Source: Erythrobacter sp. (lineage in GTDB: Bacteria; Pseudomonadota; Alphaproteobacteria; Sphingomonadales; Sphingomonadaceae). Taken from it: a stretch of DNA of 33,949 bases. The stretch spans positions 1 to 33,949 of the forward strand of contig NZ_JAMNXL010000018.1 in the NCBI RefSeq assembly GCF_023653175.1, written 5' to 3'. Positions 25,186-33,520 of the stretch are shown here, one piece after another. The position numbers and the translations under genes are program-made. Every line of letters begins with the position of its first letter. The first letter of the stretch is position 1. Under the pieces are notes generated by a model. That model ran no database searches. It saw nothing but the letters and a program-made list of their open reading frames with translations, and had not been told where the DNA came from.

Positions 25186-25833
25186 ATGACTGCCCCAAGC
25201 GAATCCGCAAGCGAATCCATCGCCGACCGCCTCGCCGCGCATCCCGCCATGCAGCGCGTACCGACTCCCAAGGCCGCCGTGTTCCAGCACAAGCGATTCG
25301 TCGCGCCGGATCTGGCGGCCGAGCTGATCGCGCTGATCGACGCGGGCCGCCGCCCCTCGACCATCGCCGACGACAACGGGGACGCCTATTTCCGCACCAG
25401 CGAGACCTGCGATCTGGATGCCGGCTTGCCTGCGGTGCAGCGGATCGAGACGCTGCTGACCGAGCTGTCCGGCATCGACCCCGCCTACGGCGAACCCTTG
25501 CAGGGCCAGCGCTATGCCGAGGGGCAGGAGTTCAAGGCGCACACCGACTACTTCACCCCCGGCGGGCGGGACTTTCAGAAGTTCTGCGCGCTGTCGGGCA
25601 ACCGGACCTGGACTTTCATGGTCTATCTCAACGACGTCGACGCAGGCGGCGCGACGCGCTTCAAGCTGATCGACAAGACCTTTCAGCCCGAGGCAGGCAA
25701 GCTGCTGTGCTGGAACAACCGCCTGCCCGGCGGAGCGGTGAACCCGGCAACGCTGCACCACGGGATGAAGGTGCGAAAGGGCGTCAAATACGTCATCACC
25801 AAGTGGTACCGCGAGCGGCGCTGGGAGGGGTGA
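25186..25833 (+). CDS. 2-oxoglutarate/Fe(II) oxygenase, prolyl 4-hydroxylase-like
   Basis: A 215-residue double-stranded beta-helix oxygenase. The iron ligands are visible as His119 and Asp121 in HTDYF and His191 in LHHGMKV, and Lys201 in GVKYVITKWY should bind the 2-oxoglutarate carboxylate. GQRYAEGQEFKAHTDYF and WTFMVYLNDVDAGGATRF are typical of the P4Hc family. The substrate (a protein or a free compound) cannot be told. The ATG at 25186 is the first start with family-like sequence after it; an earlier open frame is noncoding in character. It stands alone, convergent with rpmE, with a terminator between them. Confidence 0.9.
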   Translation: MTAPSESASESIADRLAAHPAMQRVPTPKAAVFQHKRFVAPDLAAELIALIDAGRRPSTIADDNGDAYFRTSETCDLDAGLPAVQRIETLLTELSGIDPAYGEPLQGQRYAEGQEFKAHTDYFTPGGRDFQKFCALSGNRTWTFMVYLNDVDAGGATRFKLIDKTFQPEAGKLLCWNNRLPGGAVNPATLHHGMKVRKGVKYVITKWYRERRWEG

Positions 25834-25844
25834 GCGCGCAAACG

Positions 25845-25869
25845 AAAAAGGCGAGCCCGTCGGCCCGCC
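25845..25869 (-). terminator. Intrinsic terminator of rpmE
   Basis: On the minus strand GGCGGGC (25863-25869) and GCTCGCC (25850-25856) form a seven-pair stem with one G-U pair, directly followed by TTTTT at 25845-25849. This is the clearest intrinsic terminator in the window and lies about 40 bases after the rpmE stop. Confidence 0.8.
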
Positions 25870-25909
25870 TCCCTCGTTGCGGGCCGAAGCCCGCGCAGCT
25901 TGGATAAGC

Positions 25910-26137
25910 TTACTTGTTCTTGAGGCTGAGCCCGCCGAAACGCTTGTTGAACTGCGCCACGCGGCCGCCTTCGGAAACCTGCTGCTTGCCACCGGTCCAG
26001 GCAGGGTGGCTCAGCGGATCGATATCGAGCGCGAGCACATCGCCTTCCTTGCCCCAGGTCGAGCGGGTCTGGAATTCGGTGCCATCGGTCATCTTGACCG
26101 TGATCATGTGGTAGTCGGGGTGCCCTTCGGCCTTCAT
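25910..26137 (-). CDS. rpmE: 50S ribosomal protein L31
   Basis: A 75-residue ribosomal protein of the alphaproteobacterial form, starting [19 protein letters not shown], with [24 protein letters not shown] and ending in [11 protein letters not shown]. It has no cysteines, so it is a zinc-independent (C-minus) form. AAGGA lies eight bases before the ATG. A small hairpin at 26161-26176 in the leader may be regulatory. Its own terminator shows it is a single-gene unit. Confidence 0.95.
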   Translation of the reverse strand: MKAEGHPDYHMITVKMTDGTEFQTRSTWGKEGDVLALDIDPLSHPAWTGGKQQVSEGGRVAQFNKRFGGLSLKNK

Positions 26138-26160
26138 GACGGTATCCTTTGCAGCCCAGC

Positions 26161-26176
26161 ACCGGTTCCGACCGGC
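26161..26176 (-). promoter_or_regulatory. Hairpin in the rpmE leader
   Basis: On the minus strand GCCGGT-CGGA-ACCGGT gives a six-pair stem with a tetraloop, about 23 bases before the rpmE ATG. Several bacterial groups have L31-binding leader RNAs, so autoregulation is possible, but the sequence alone does not show it. Confidence 0.3.
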
Positions 26177-26224
26177 ACAGCTATGAAACGGGAAGCGCGC
26201 GCCTTAGTGGCGAAAGCGAGCCAA

Positions 26225-26350
26225 TGCAACCTTAGATGTTCGCAGGATCTTCGGTTGCGAAGCAACGGCAAGGCCACGCGGCCGAGCCGCAGGTGCCTCG
26301 TAGCGAAGCGGAGAGAACAGCACCGAGGACGAGGGCGCGGAGGCGCCCTC
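26225..26350. repeat. Intergenic block of short dyads, possible dispersed repeat
   Basis: The gap between rpmE and fabZ holds a series of small inverted repeats, among them GTTGC-GAA-GCAAC and a strong GAGGGCGC-GGAG-GCGCCCTC stem at 26331-26350 that ends five bases before the fabZ stop. Composition and periodic GAAGC/GAGG words differ from the coding flanks. The last stem could end the fabZ transcript. Whether the block is repeated in the genome cannot be seen here. Confidence 0.4.
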
Positions 26351-26355
26351 GCAAC

Positions 26356-26829
26356 TCAGATACCGTCGGTCATCATTGCGGTGAATTCCACTTCACAGGT
26401 CGTCTTGCCCTCGACGCTGGCCACACCCTTGAACTTGTAGACGCGGCTGCGCTTCTGGGTGAATTCCACGTGCAGATCGAGCAGGCAGCCCGGGGTCACG
26501 GGGCTCCGGAACTTGGCGTTCTCGATCCCCATGAAGATGACGAGCTTGCCGGTGCCGGCGAGCTCCATCGTCTCGATCCCGAGGATGCCGGCGGCCTGCG
26601 CCAGCGCCTCGATCTGGAGCACGCCGGGCATGATCGGCGCGCCCGGGAAGTGGCCCTGGAAGAACTGCTCGTTCATGCTCACGGCTTTGACCGCGTGGAT
26701 GCGTTCGCCCAGCTCAATGGCCTTGACCCGGTCGACCAACAGCAGCGGGTAGCGATGCGGCAAGGCCTTGAGGATCTTGACAATATCGTAATCGAGCGGC
26801 TCTGCCGCCGCGCTACCTGCCTCGCTCAT
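26356..26829 (-). CDS. fabZ: 3-hydroxyacyl-ACP dehydratase FabZ
   Basis: A 157-residue hot-dog fold dehydratase of type II fatty acid synthesis. [13 protein letters not shown], then His60 in FFQGHFPG and Glu74 in [12 protein letters not shown] form the catalytic pair and the family signature. It removes water from 3-hydroxyacyl-ACP and, in this gene neighbourhood, competes with lipid A synthesis for the same acyl chain. It is the last gene of the run and starts 22 bases after ompH. lpxD, lpxA and lpxB, which often sit beside it, are not present in this interval. Confidence 0.97.
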   Translation of the reverse strand: MSEAGSAAAEPLDYDIVKILKALPHRYPLLLVDRVKAIELGERIHAVKAVSMNEQFFQGHFPGAPIMPGVLQIEALAQAAGILGIETMELAGTGKLVIFMGIENAKFRSPVTPGCLLDLHVEFTQKRSRVYKFKGVASVEGKTTCEVEFTAMMTDGI

Positions 26830-26851
26830 CGGTCAGCCTTCCCGCGCGCGA

Positions 26852-27538
26852 TCAGCGGCCATCGACCGGGGCGGGCGTGCCCTGCTGCGCGGCGGCGGCC
26901 TGCTGCTGCTGCGCGATCGTGGCGGCGATCAGGCGCTGCTGGATCTCCTGGTAGATCTGCACTCCCTCGCGGCTCGGCTGCCAGCCCGACGGCGGCACCA
27001 CGCCGACCGCGGGCACGCGCGTGTTGAGCGCGGCGGTGACCTTGGCGGTGATGTCGGCCTCGGGCGGCGCGAACAGCAGCGAACCCGGATCGATCACGAA
27101 CTTGATCTGGTCCTTGGTGGTCACGTCCTGCAGCGCCGAGGGGTACTGGACGATGATCTGCTCGACCGCGAACACCCGCGCGCCGTCGATCTGGTTGTTC
27201 AGCGCGTTGATCTCCTGCTCGAGCGTCTGGAGCTTGGCGAAGTCGGGCGACTTCTGCATCGTCGCCTGCTCGGCATCGTCGACCTGCTTGTCGCCGTTCT
27301 TGTCGAACTTGGCGAGCATGGTCTGCCGCTCCTGCGCCTTGGTCCGGCGCAGCTCGTTCTGCTGGGCGTAGGTCGTGTTGACCTGCTCGTAGGCGGTCTG
27401 GAAGGCGGCGGTGCCGATGATGGTGCGCGGGATGTCGACTGTGGCGATGTTACCCTGGACCTGCGCGCTCGCGGGCAGGGCTGCGGCAGCAGCAAGGATC
27501 AGGCCCGCAGGCGCGAGCAATTTGGCAAGACGTGTCAT
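26852..27538 (-). CDS. OmpH/Skp-family periplasmic chaperone with EF-hand-like loop
   Basis: A 228-residue secreted protein with a signal peptide cleaved after ASA (residue 25). The body has the Skp pattern: an N-terminal strand (NIATVDIPRTI), then a long helical arm rich in Gln, Glu and Lys that forms the jaw holding unfolded outer-membrane proteins. Within the arm, residues 79-90 read DKNGDKQVDDAE, very close to a calcium-binding EF-hand loop and unusual for Skp. A proline-rich segment and a Gln/Ala-rich tail follow (residues 180-228), longer than in E. coli Skp. The ATG shares one base with the bamA stop (TGATG), so the chaperone is made together with its client assembly machine. Confidence 0.88.
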   Translation of the reverse strand: MTRLAKLLAPAGLILAAAAALPASAQVQGNIATVDIPRTIIGTAAFQTAYEQVNTTYAQQNELRRTKAQERQTMLAKFDKNGDKQVDDAEQATMQKSPDFAKLQTLEQEINALNNQIDGARVFAVEQIIVQYPSALQDVTTKDQIKFVIDPGSLLFAPPEADITAKVTAALNTRVPAVGVVPPSGWQPSREGVQIYQEIQQRLIAATIAQQQQAAAAQQGTPAPVDGR

Positions 27539-30279
27539 CAGAATTGGGTTCCTACATTGAAGGTGAATCGCCGCTCGTCATCACCCTCGACCTTGCGGAT
27601 GGTCTGGGCGAAGTCGATGCGGAAAGGTCCGAAGGGCGAGTTCCAGTTGACCCCGATGCCGGCGGTGATGCGCGGGCTCGGCGAGTCGCCGACGAACAGT
27701 TCGCGCAGGTTGGTGCCCCCTACGATCAGACGGCAATTGGGCGTTCCGTCCGCCTGGGTCGCGCTGGTCGTGACCGGGCCGAGCGCAGAACAGGCGCCGG
27801 TGCTGTATTGCAGCTGGCCGTCGGTGTTGCGCTGCTGATTGCCGCCCGGATTGACCGTGAGCACCGGGGTCTCCACCGACCACAGCGCGCCGACATCGGC
27901 CCAGATCGAGGGCCTGAGGCCCAGCTCGCGCGCGCCCGAACCGAGCGGAATCTCGAGCTCGGCACGGCCGAGATAGTAGTTGCGTCCGCCGATCGCGTCG
28001 TCGCGGTTGTTTTGACGGACCGTGTCGTAGGTCGGATTGCCGCTGGCATCGAGCACGGGCCGGTTGAAGCCGTCGAGGATCGACTGCTGGGTGAGGATAC
28101 GCGGGCCCACGCCGCGGATCGCGAAGCCGCGGAACTGCGGCTCGCCGAGGAAGAAGCGGTCGGTCAGCAGCACGTCGTCAACACCCGCGCCCGCGCGCTC
28201 CTGGAGCGGGATGATGGTGCCGCCCTCGGCCAGGATCGAGAAGATGAAGCCCGAATTGCCGACGTTCCAGAACTGCTGCGCGCGGCCCCGGAAGCGCACG
28301 TAGCGCACGTCGCCGCCAAGGCCGGCGAATTCGCCCGACAGCGAGATCGTCTTGCCCCGCGAGGGGCGTACGCGCGAATTCAGCGAGTTGTAGCTGAGGC
28401 TGAGCCCGACGATCGAGCTCAGCCGCTCGCCGATCGAATCGCACAGGAAGCGGCCCGCGCGCAGCGGATCGCATTCGAGCGTCCCGTCGCCGTTGAGGTC
28501 GGAGAAGAACAGGCTCTCGTCGAGGCTGACGTCGTCGTAGTTGAGCGTGTAGCTGCCGATCAGCGCCATGTACTCGGTCAGCGGCACCCCGGCGCGCAGC
28601 GAGAAGCCGGTGGTGGCCTGCTGGAAGGTCGTGTTGCGATCATTGCCGGTGAAGTTGAAGCTGTTGAAATCGCGCCGGTAGATGTCGACCCCGCCGGAGA
28701 TGTTGCGATCGAAGATGTAGGGATCGGAGAAGCTCACCTGCGCCGAGCGCGAGAACTGCGAATAGTTGACGCTGAGCCCGATGGTCTGACCGCGCCCGCG
28801 GAAGTTCCGCTGGCGGATGCTGCCGGCCAGAATGAACTGCTCGATCGAGGAGAAGCCCGCCGAGAACTGCAATTCGCCGGTCGGCTTCTCTTCGACATTG
28901 GCTTCAAGGATGATGCGGTCGGGCGCGCTGCCCTCGACCTGCTTGACCTCGAAGTTCTCCTGGAAATAGGCGAGCGAATTGATGCGCGCATTGGTGCGCT
29001 GCACGGCCAGGCTGTTGAAGGCGTCGCCCTCGGCAAGGCGAAACTCGCGGCGCACGACCTTGTCCTGCGTCAGGGTGTTGCCGTTGATGTCGACCCGCTC
29101 GACATAGACGCGCGGCGCCTCGCGCAGGGTGAAGGTGACGTTCATCTTGCGGGTTTCGGGATCGCGCTTGAAGCGCGGCTGGACGTCGGCGAAGGCATAG
29201 CCGAAGCGGCCCGCCAGCTCGGTCAGCTGCTCGACCGTGTCCTCGACGGTCTTGGCGTTGTAGAAATCGCCCTCCTTCATCGGCAGCTGGGTGCTCATCA
29301 CCTCGCTGTCGAAGTCGCGCAGCTGGCTGTCGACCTTGACCTCGCCGAAAGTGTAGCGCTCGCCCTCCTCGACCACGTAGGTGATGATGAAGTCGCGCTG
29401 GTCAGGCGTCAGCTCGGCCACCGCCGAGACGACGCGGAAGTCGGCATAGCCCTCGGTCAGGTAGAACTGCCGGAGCTTCTGCTGGTCGAAGGCGAGGCGA
29501 TCGGGATCGTAGCTGGTGTTCGAGCTGAAGAAGGTGGTGAGGCGCGACTGCTTGGTCACCATCTCGCCGCGCAGCTCGCCGTCGGAGAACTTCTCGTTGC
29601 CGAGGATGTTGATCTGGCGGACCTTGGACTTCGGGCCCTCGGTGATCTCGAAGACAATGTCGACGCGGTTCTGCGGCAGCTGCACCAGCTTGGGCTCGAC
29701 CTTGGCGGCGAACCGGCCCTGGCGCTTGTAGAGCTCGATGATGCGCGCAACGTCGGCGCGGACCTTGGAACGGGTGAAGATCTGGCGCGGCGCGAGCTTG
29801 ATCTCGGGCACGATCTTGTCGTTCTTGATCCGCTTGTTGCCTTCCAGCACGATGCGGTTGATCACCGGGTTCTCGGTGACGGTGATGACGACATTGCCGC
29901 CATCATTGCGGATCGAGGAATTGGCGAAGAGCTCGGTCGCGCCGAGGTCCTTGATCGCCTCGTCGGCGGCGGCAGCGGTGTATTCCTGACCGACGCGCAG
30001 GCGGATGTAGGAGAGGATGGTGGTCGGCTCTAGCCGCTCGGCGCCGACCACGGTGATGGTGCGGATGGTGTCGGCTCGCTGCGCCGGGGCGGACGCAGGA
30101 TTAGATGCGGGTTGTCCGGCGGGCGCGGCAGGCGGGGTCTGGCTCTGCGCATCGGCGAGCGAGGGCACGCCCGCAAGGATAGAGCCGCAGGCAAGCAGAC
30201 TCGCCAGCCGCAGCGGCTTGCGCGGCGCAGCGGGAGTGCAGTTGACCGGCGTTCCGCCTGTCTGACTCAATCGGTTCAT
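27538..30279 (-). CDS. bamA: Outer membrane protein assembly factor BamA
   Basis: A 913-residue Omp85 protein, the core of the machine that folds beta barrels into the outer membrane. A signal peptide ends near residue 44 (LADA). A Pro/Ala/Gln linker precedes five POTRA domains from about residue 72 to 470, then the C-terminal barrel. QFRGF at 716-720 corresponds to the conserved lid-loop RGF motif, and the protein ends in Phe as outer-membrane barrels should. It is about 100 residues longer than E. coli BamA, mainly in the linker and in extracellular loops, two of which carry cysteine pairs (603/613 and 830/849). Loop 594-604 resembles a calcium site. Confidence 0.97.
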   Translation of the reverse strand: MNRLSQTGGTPVNCTPAAPRKPLRLASLLACGSILAGVPSLADAQSQTPPAAPAGQPASNPASAPAQRADTIRTITVVGAERLEPTTILSYIRLRVGQEYTAAAADEAIKDLGATELFANSSIRNDGGNVVITVTENPVINRIVLEGNKRIKNDKIVPEIKLAPRQIFTRSKVRADVARIIELYKRQGRFAAKVEPKLVQLPQNRVDIVFEITEGPKSKVRQINILGNEKFSDGELRGEMVTKQSRLTTFFSSNTSYDPDRLAFDQQKLRQFYLTEGYADFRVVSAVAELTPDQRDFIITYVVEEGERYTFGEVKVDSQLRDFDSEVMSTQLPMKEGDFYNAKTVEDTVEQLTELAGRFGYAFADVQPRFKRDPETRKMNVTFTLREAPRVYVERVDINGNTLTQDKVVRREFRLAEGDAFNSLAVQRTNARINSLAYFQENFEVKQVEGSAPDRIILEANVEEKPTGELQFSAGFSSIEQFILAGSIRQRNFRGRGQTIGLSVNYSQFSRSAQVSFSDPYIFDRNISGGVDIYRRDFNSFNFTGNDRNTTFQQATTGFSLRAGVPLTEYMALIGSYTLNYDDVSLDESLFFSDLNGDGTLECDPLRAGRFLCDSIGERLSSIVGLSLSYNSLNSRVRPSRGKTISLSGEFAGLGGDVRYVRFRGRAQQFWNVGNSGFIFSILAEGGTIIPLQERAGAGVDDVLLTDRFFLGEPQFRGFAIRGVGPRILTQQSILDGFNRPVLDASGNPTYDTVRQNNRDDAIGGRNYYLGRAELEIPLGSGARELGLRPSIWADVGALWSVETPVLTVNPGGNQQRNTDGQLQYSTGACSALGPVTTSATQADGTPNCRLIVGGTNLRELFVGDSPSPRITAGIGVNWNSPFGPFRIDFAQTIRKVEGDDERRFTFNVGTQF

Positions 30280-30463
30280 GCTGCTAAAATCCCGTTCTCA
30301 ACCCTGTGCACCGCACATTTGCAAAAGATGTTGCGGCAACTTGCCAGCTTCCCGGTGCGATCCCCGTGTCGCACTGCCCTGCCCTCGTCGACGCCTCTGC
30401 CCCATGTGCCTTGCGCGGGTCAAGCCGCGCGCGCCGGGCTGACTTGCCTATCCACCACCCGCG

Positions 30464-31585
30464 TCAGCTGCCGAAGATCGGGAGCGAAATAATGTCATTC
30501 ACCGTCACCACCGCCATCAGCATCAACACCAGGACGATCCCGGTGCGATAGGCCCATTCGGTCGCCTGCGGTCCCACGGGTTTCCGGCGGATCGCCTCGG
30601 CCGCGTAGAACATCAGGTGCCCGCCATCGAGCGCGGGGATTGGCAAGAAGTTGATGAATGCCAAATTAAGCGAAATGAGCGCGGCAAAGTGGATGAAGGC
30701 GGCAGCCCCCATGCTCAGCTGCTCGCCCGAATACTTGGCGATCTTGAGCGGCCCGCCCAGTTCCTTGACCGAACGCTCCCCGGTGACGATCTGGCGGATG
30801 CCGGTGATCATCATGCCCGTAAGATCCCAGCTCTGCTGGACGCCCAGCGGGATCGCCTCGAGGAGGCCCACCTTTTCAATCTCGTACTTGCCGCCGGCCG
30901 GCGCGATGCCGATGAGGCCTTCGGTGCTGACATTGCCGAAACTGTCCTTGCGCGTCGCTCGCGCGGTGGTCAGGGCGATTGCGACATCGGCGCCGCCGCG
31001 CTTGACGGTGAAGACCATGCGCTTGCCCGGATGGAGCGCGACCCGGGTCTTCAGATCGGTGAAATCGCGCACGGCCTGACCGTCGATGGCGACGATAACA
31101 TCGCCCACTTTCATCCCCGCCGCTTGCGCCACGCTGCCTTCGGCGAATTGCCCGATTGTGCGCGAGTCTTCGACGCCGACGATCACCGGCTTGCCGATGA
31201 CCGCAAAGAAGGCCGCGAAAATGCCGACGGCAAGCAGCAGATTGGTGACCGGCCCGGCCGCGACGATCAGCGCGCGCTTCCACAGGGCGGCGGCCTGAAA
31301 GCTGCCCGCCTCGACCGGCGCATGGGGATCGGGGATGCTCGCGGGGTTCATGTCGCCCTTGAACTGCACGTAACCACCCAAAGGGAGCACCGAGAGCTTC
31401 CAGCGCGTGCCGCGCTTGTCGGTGAAGCCCGCCAGCTCCTTGCCAAAGCCGACCGAGAAAGCCTCGGCATGCACGCCGAACAGGCGTCCGACCAGCAAGT
31501 GACCGAGTTCATGCAGGGTGACCAGCGGCCCGAGCAGCAGCACGAAGCCGAGCAGGTACATCCAGAAAGGGGGGCTTTCAAACAA
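30464..31585 (-). CDS. rseP: Site-2 intramembrane zinc metalloprotease RseP
   Basis: A 373-residue M50 protease that cuts membrane-embedded anti-sigma factors or signal peptides. The zinc site HELGH lies in the first helix (His25, Glu26, His29), and the third ligand is in PALDGGHL near the C-terminus. One PDZ domain (about residues 115-200) is visible, whereas E. coli RseP has two. The TTG at 31585 is chosen because it gives MFESPPFW, the usual family start, and overlaps the dxr stop by eight bases. An ATG at 31561 would shorten the first helix. It is followed by a gap of 184 bases before bamA, so bamA may have its own promoter. Confidence 0.93.
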   Translation of the reverse strand: MFESPPFWMYLLGFVLLLGPLVTLHELGHLLVGRLFGVHAEAFSVGFGKELAGFTDKRGTRWKLSVLPLGGYVQFKGDMNPASIPDPHAPVEAGSFQAAALWKRALIVAAGPVTNLLLAVGIFAAFFAVIGKPVIVGVEDSRTIGQFAEGSVAQAAGMKVGDVIVAIDGQAVRDFTDLKTRVALHPGKRMVFTVKRGGADVAIALTTARATRKDSFGNVSTEGLIGIAPAGGKYEIEKVGLLEAIPLGVQQSWDLTGMMITGIRQIVTGERSVKELGGPLKIAKYSGEQLSMGAAAFIHFAALISLNLAFINFLPIPALDGGHLMFYAAEAIRRKPVGPQATEWAYRTGIVLVLMLMAVVTVNDIISLPIFGS

Positions 31586-32744
31586 GGGCCTGGGTCTCCA
31601 GCAGGGCTTGGGCCTGCATCCTTGCGGAATGGTCCACTGCGAGCACTTCTTCAAGGCTCGCGGGGCGCGGGGCATCATTGCTGCGCGCAAGGGTCTCCTC
31701 GACCAATGCGGCAATGCGGGTGAACCTGATCTGACCGGCAAGGAAGGCGGCAACCGCGACTTCGTTGGCGGCGTTGAGGATCGCGGGCGCGGAGCCCCCT
31801 GCCCTGATCGCGTCGCGTGCGAGCCGCGTGGCGGGGAAGCGCTCCTCGTCGGGCTGGAAGAAGGTAAGCTCGCCGATTGCGGCGAGATCGAGCGGGCTGA
31901 GCGGGGTTTCCATCCGCTGGGGCCACGCGAGACACGAGGCAATCGGCACGCGCATGTCGGACGGGCCGAGCTGCGCCAGCGTCGAGCGGTCGCGGAATTC
32001 GACCATCGAGTGGATCACGCTCTGCGGGTGAACCACGATCGCGAGCTTCTCCAGCCCCACCGGGAAGAGGTGATAGGCCTCGATATATTCCAGCCCCTTG
32101 TTCATCATCGTCGCGGAGTCGACGCTGATCTTGGCACCCATCGACCAGTTGGGGTGGGCGACGGCCTCGGCGGGGGTCGCCGCGTCAAGCTGGGCCTGCG
32201 TCCATGTCCTGAGCGGCCCGCCACTCGCGGTCAGAGTGATCTTCGCCACATCCTCGATGCGGTTTCCGGCGAGGCATTGGAAGATCGCGTTATGCTCGGA
32301 ATCGGTCGGCAGCAGCGTGGCGCCGTGGCGCGTCACCGCCTCCATCAGCACCTCTCCGGCCGAGACCAGCGCCTCCTTGTTGGCGAGCGCGATGGTGCCG
32401 CCGCGCTCCACCGCCGCCATGACCGGAGCGAGGCCAGCGCAGCCGACGATGGCGGCGACGGTCATGTCGACCGGGCGCGCCGCCGCTTCGATCAGTGCTG
32501 CGCGGCCACCCGCGGCCGCGATCCCACTTGAGCCCAAAGCTTCGCGCAGTTCGGGCAGGCAACTTTCGTCACCCACCACCGCGAGCTTCGCGCCGAATTC
32601 CACCGCAAGCGCCGCCAGTTCCGCCGCAGAGCACTGCGCGGTCAGCGCCTCCACTTCCCACGCATCCGGGTTACGCCGCACCAGATCGAGCGTCGAGGCG
32701 CCAATCGATCCGGTCGCGCCTAGCAGGGTGAGGCTGCGCTTCAT
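31578..32744 (-). CDS. dxr: 1-deoxy-D-xylulose 5-phosphate reductoisomerase
   Basis: A 388-residue NADPH-dependent enzyme that makes 2-C-methyl-D-erythritol 4-phosphate, the committed step of the MEP isoprenoid pathway. The Rossmann motif GATGSIG is at residues 9-15. ANKEALVSAGE, the metal site PTDSEHNAIFQ, and MNKGLEYIEAYHLF with HPQSVIHSMVEF give the active site. The ATG at 32744 overlaps the cdsA stop by four bases. Its neighbour uppS uses the isoprenoid product, so pathway steps are grouped here. Confidence 0.97.
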   Translation of the reverse strand: MKRSLTLLGATGSIGASTLDLVRRNPDAWEVEALTAQCSAAELAALAVEFGAKLAVVGDESCLPELREALGSSGIAAAGGRAALIEAAARPVDMTVAAIVGCAGLAPVMAAVERGGTIALANKEALVSAGEVLMEAVTRHGATLLPTDSEHNAIFQCLAGNRIEDVAKITLTASGGPLRTWTQAQLDAATPAEAVAHPNWSMGAKISVDSATMMNKGLEYIEAYHLFPVGLEKLAIVVHPQSVIHSMVEFRDRSTLAQLGPSDMRVPIASCLAWPQRMETPLSPLDLAAIGELTFFQPDEERFPATRLARDAIRAGGSAPAILNAANEVAVAAFLAGQIRFTRIAALVEETLARSNDAPRPASLEEVLAVDHSARMQAQALLETQALV

Positions 32745-33520
32745 GCCGCGAACATCAACCACAGGAGCCTGGCCTGCTCGATCACGAACAGGGTGAAGAA
32801 TACCGAAATGAACCCGTCGAGCCGGTCGAAGAGTCCGCCGTGCCCGGGAATCAGGTGCCCTGAGTCCTTCACACCCGCGCGGCGCTTCATCCAGCTTTCG
32901 AAGAAATCGCCCGCCTGTGCGAGGATCGCGATGAACAGCCCCCCCAGCACCGCCATCGCGATGGCGAAGATCGAGGTGCCTGGCGCAGCGGCGGGGCCGA
33001 AATCGGTGAGCTCCACCGCCACCCCCACTAGCCCCGCGAGCAGCGCGCCGCCGAGAAAACCCGCCCAGGTCTTGGCCGGGCTGATCTTCGGCGCGATCTT
33101 CGGGCCGCCAATGGCGCGCCCTGCGAAATAGGCCCCGACATCGACCGCGATCACCGGCAGGATGAAGCCGACCAGCACCGCCAGCGGCCCATAGCCCGAT
33201 TGCAGCGGATCAAGCGGCAGCACCTGCCGTCCGTTCCTAACCACCATCATCGCATAGGCCGCCCCGCCGACATAGATCACCCCGGCAAAGAACCACAGCG
33301 TCTCGGCCAGACCCGACAGGCCGAAGCGCTCGATCAGCTTGTTCCATTCCCAGATCACGCCGCCGGCGAGCAGCACCACGAAACCGGTCCAGAACCACCC
33401 GCCCAGCCACAGCGCGCCGCCTGCCAGCACCAGCATCACGATCGCCGAGGCGAGCCGCACCGGCAGATCGGCCACGCCCGCGCGCGTGTCCCTCACCCGT
33501 GCCGCATTACCGTCCGCCAT
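32741..33520 (-). CDS. cdsA: Phosphatidate cytidylyltransferase
   Basis: A 259-residue integral membrane enzyme that makes CDP-diacylglycerol, the precursor of all phospholipids and the substrate of PgsA at 6136-6744. Seven to eight hydrophobic segments precede the C-terminal signature: SPAKTWAGFLGG near residue 160 and a KDSGHLIPGHGGLFDRLDG stretch, with the conserved aspartate. The ATG at 33520 lies 14 bases inside the uppS end, so the two genes overlap. An earlier frame start at 33541 is less likely. Confidence 0.95.
   Translation of the reverse strand: MADGNAARVRDTRAGVADLPVRLASAIVMLVLAGGALWLGGWFWTGFVVLLAGGVIWEWNKLIERFGLSGLAETLWFFAGVIYVGGAAYAMMVVRNGRQVLPLDPLQSGYGPLAVLVGFILPVIAVDVGAYFAGRAIGGPKIAPKISPAKTWAGFLGGALLAGLVGVAVELTDFGPAAAPGTSIFAIAMAVLGGLFIAILAQAGDFFESWMKRRAGVKDSGHLIPGHGGLFDRLDGFISVFFTLFVIEQARLLWLMFAA

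Noticed and set aside
27532-30033. Open frame of 833 codons antisense to bamA
   Set aside because: It is the mirror of bamA codon usage in GC-rich DNA. Its translation is low-complexity Ala/Arg/Asp/Glu/Leu with no domain, while the bamA frame has a full Omp85 protein.
30180-30200. Lipobox-like LLAC in the BamA signal peptide
   Set aside because: The -2 position is Leu, and hydrophobic signal sequence continues to a normal cleavage site ending in ADA, so a lipoprotein BamA is unlikely.
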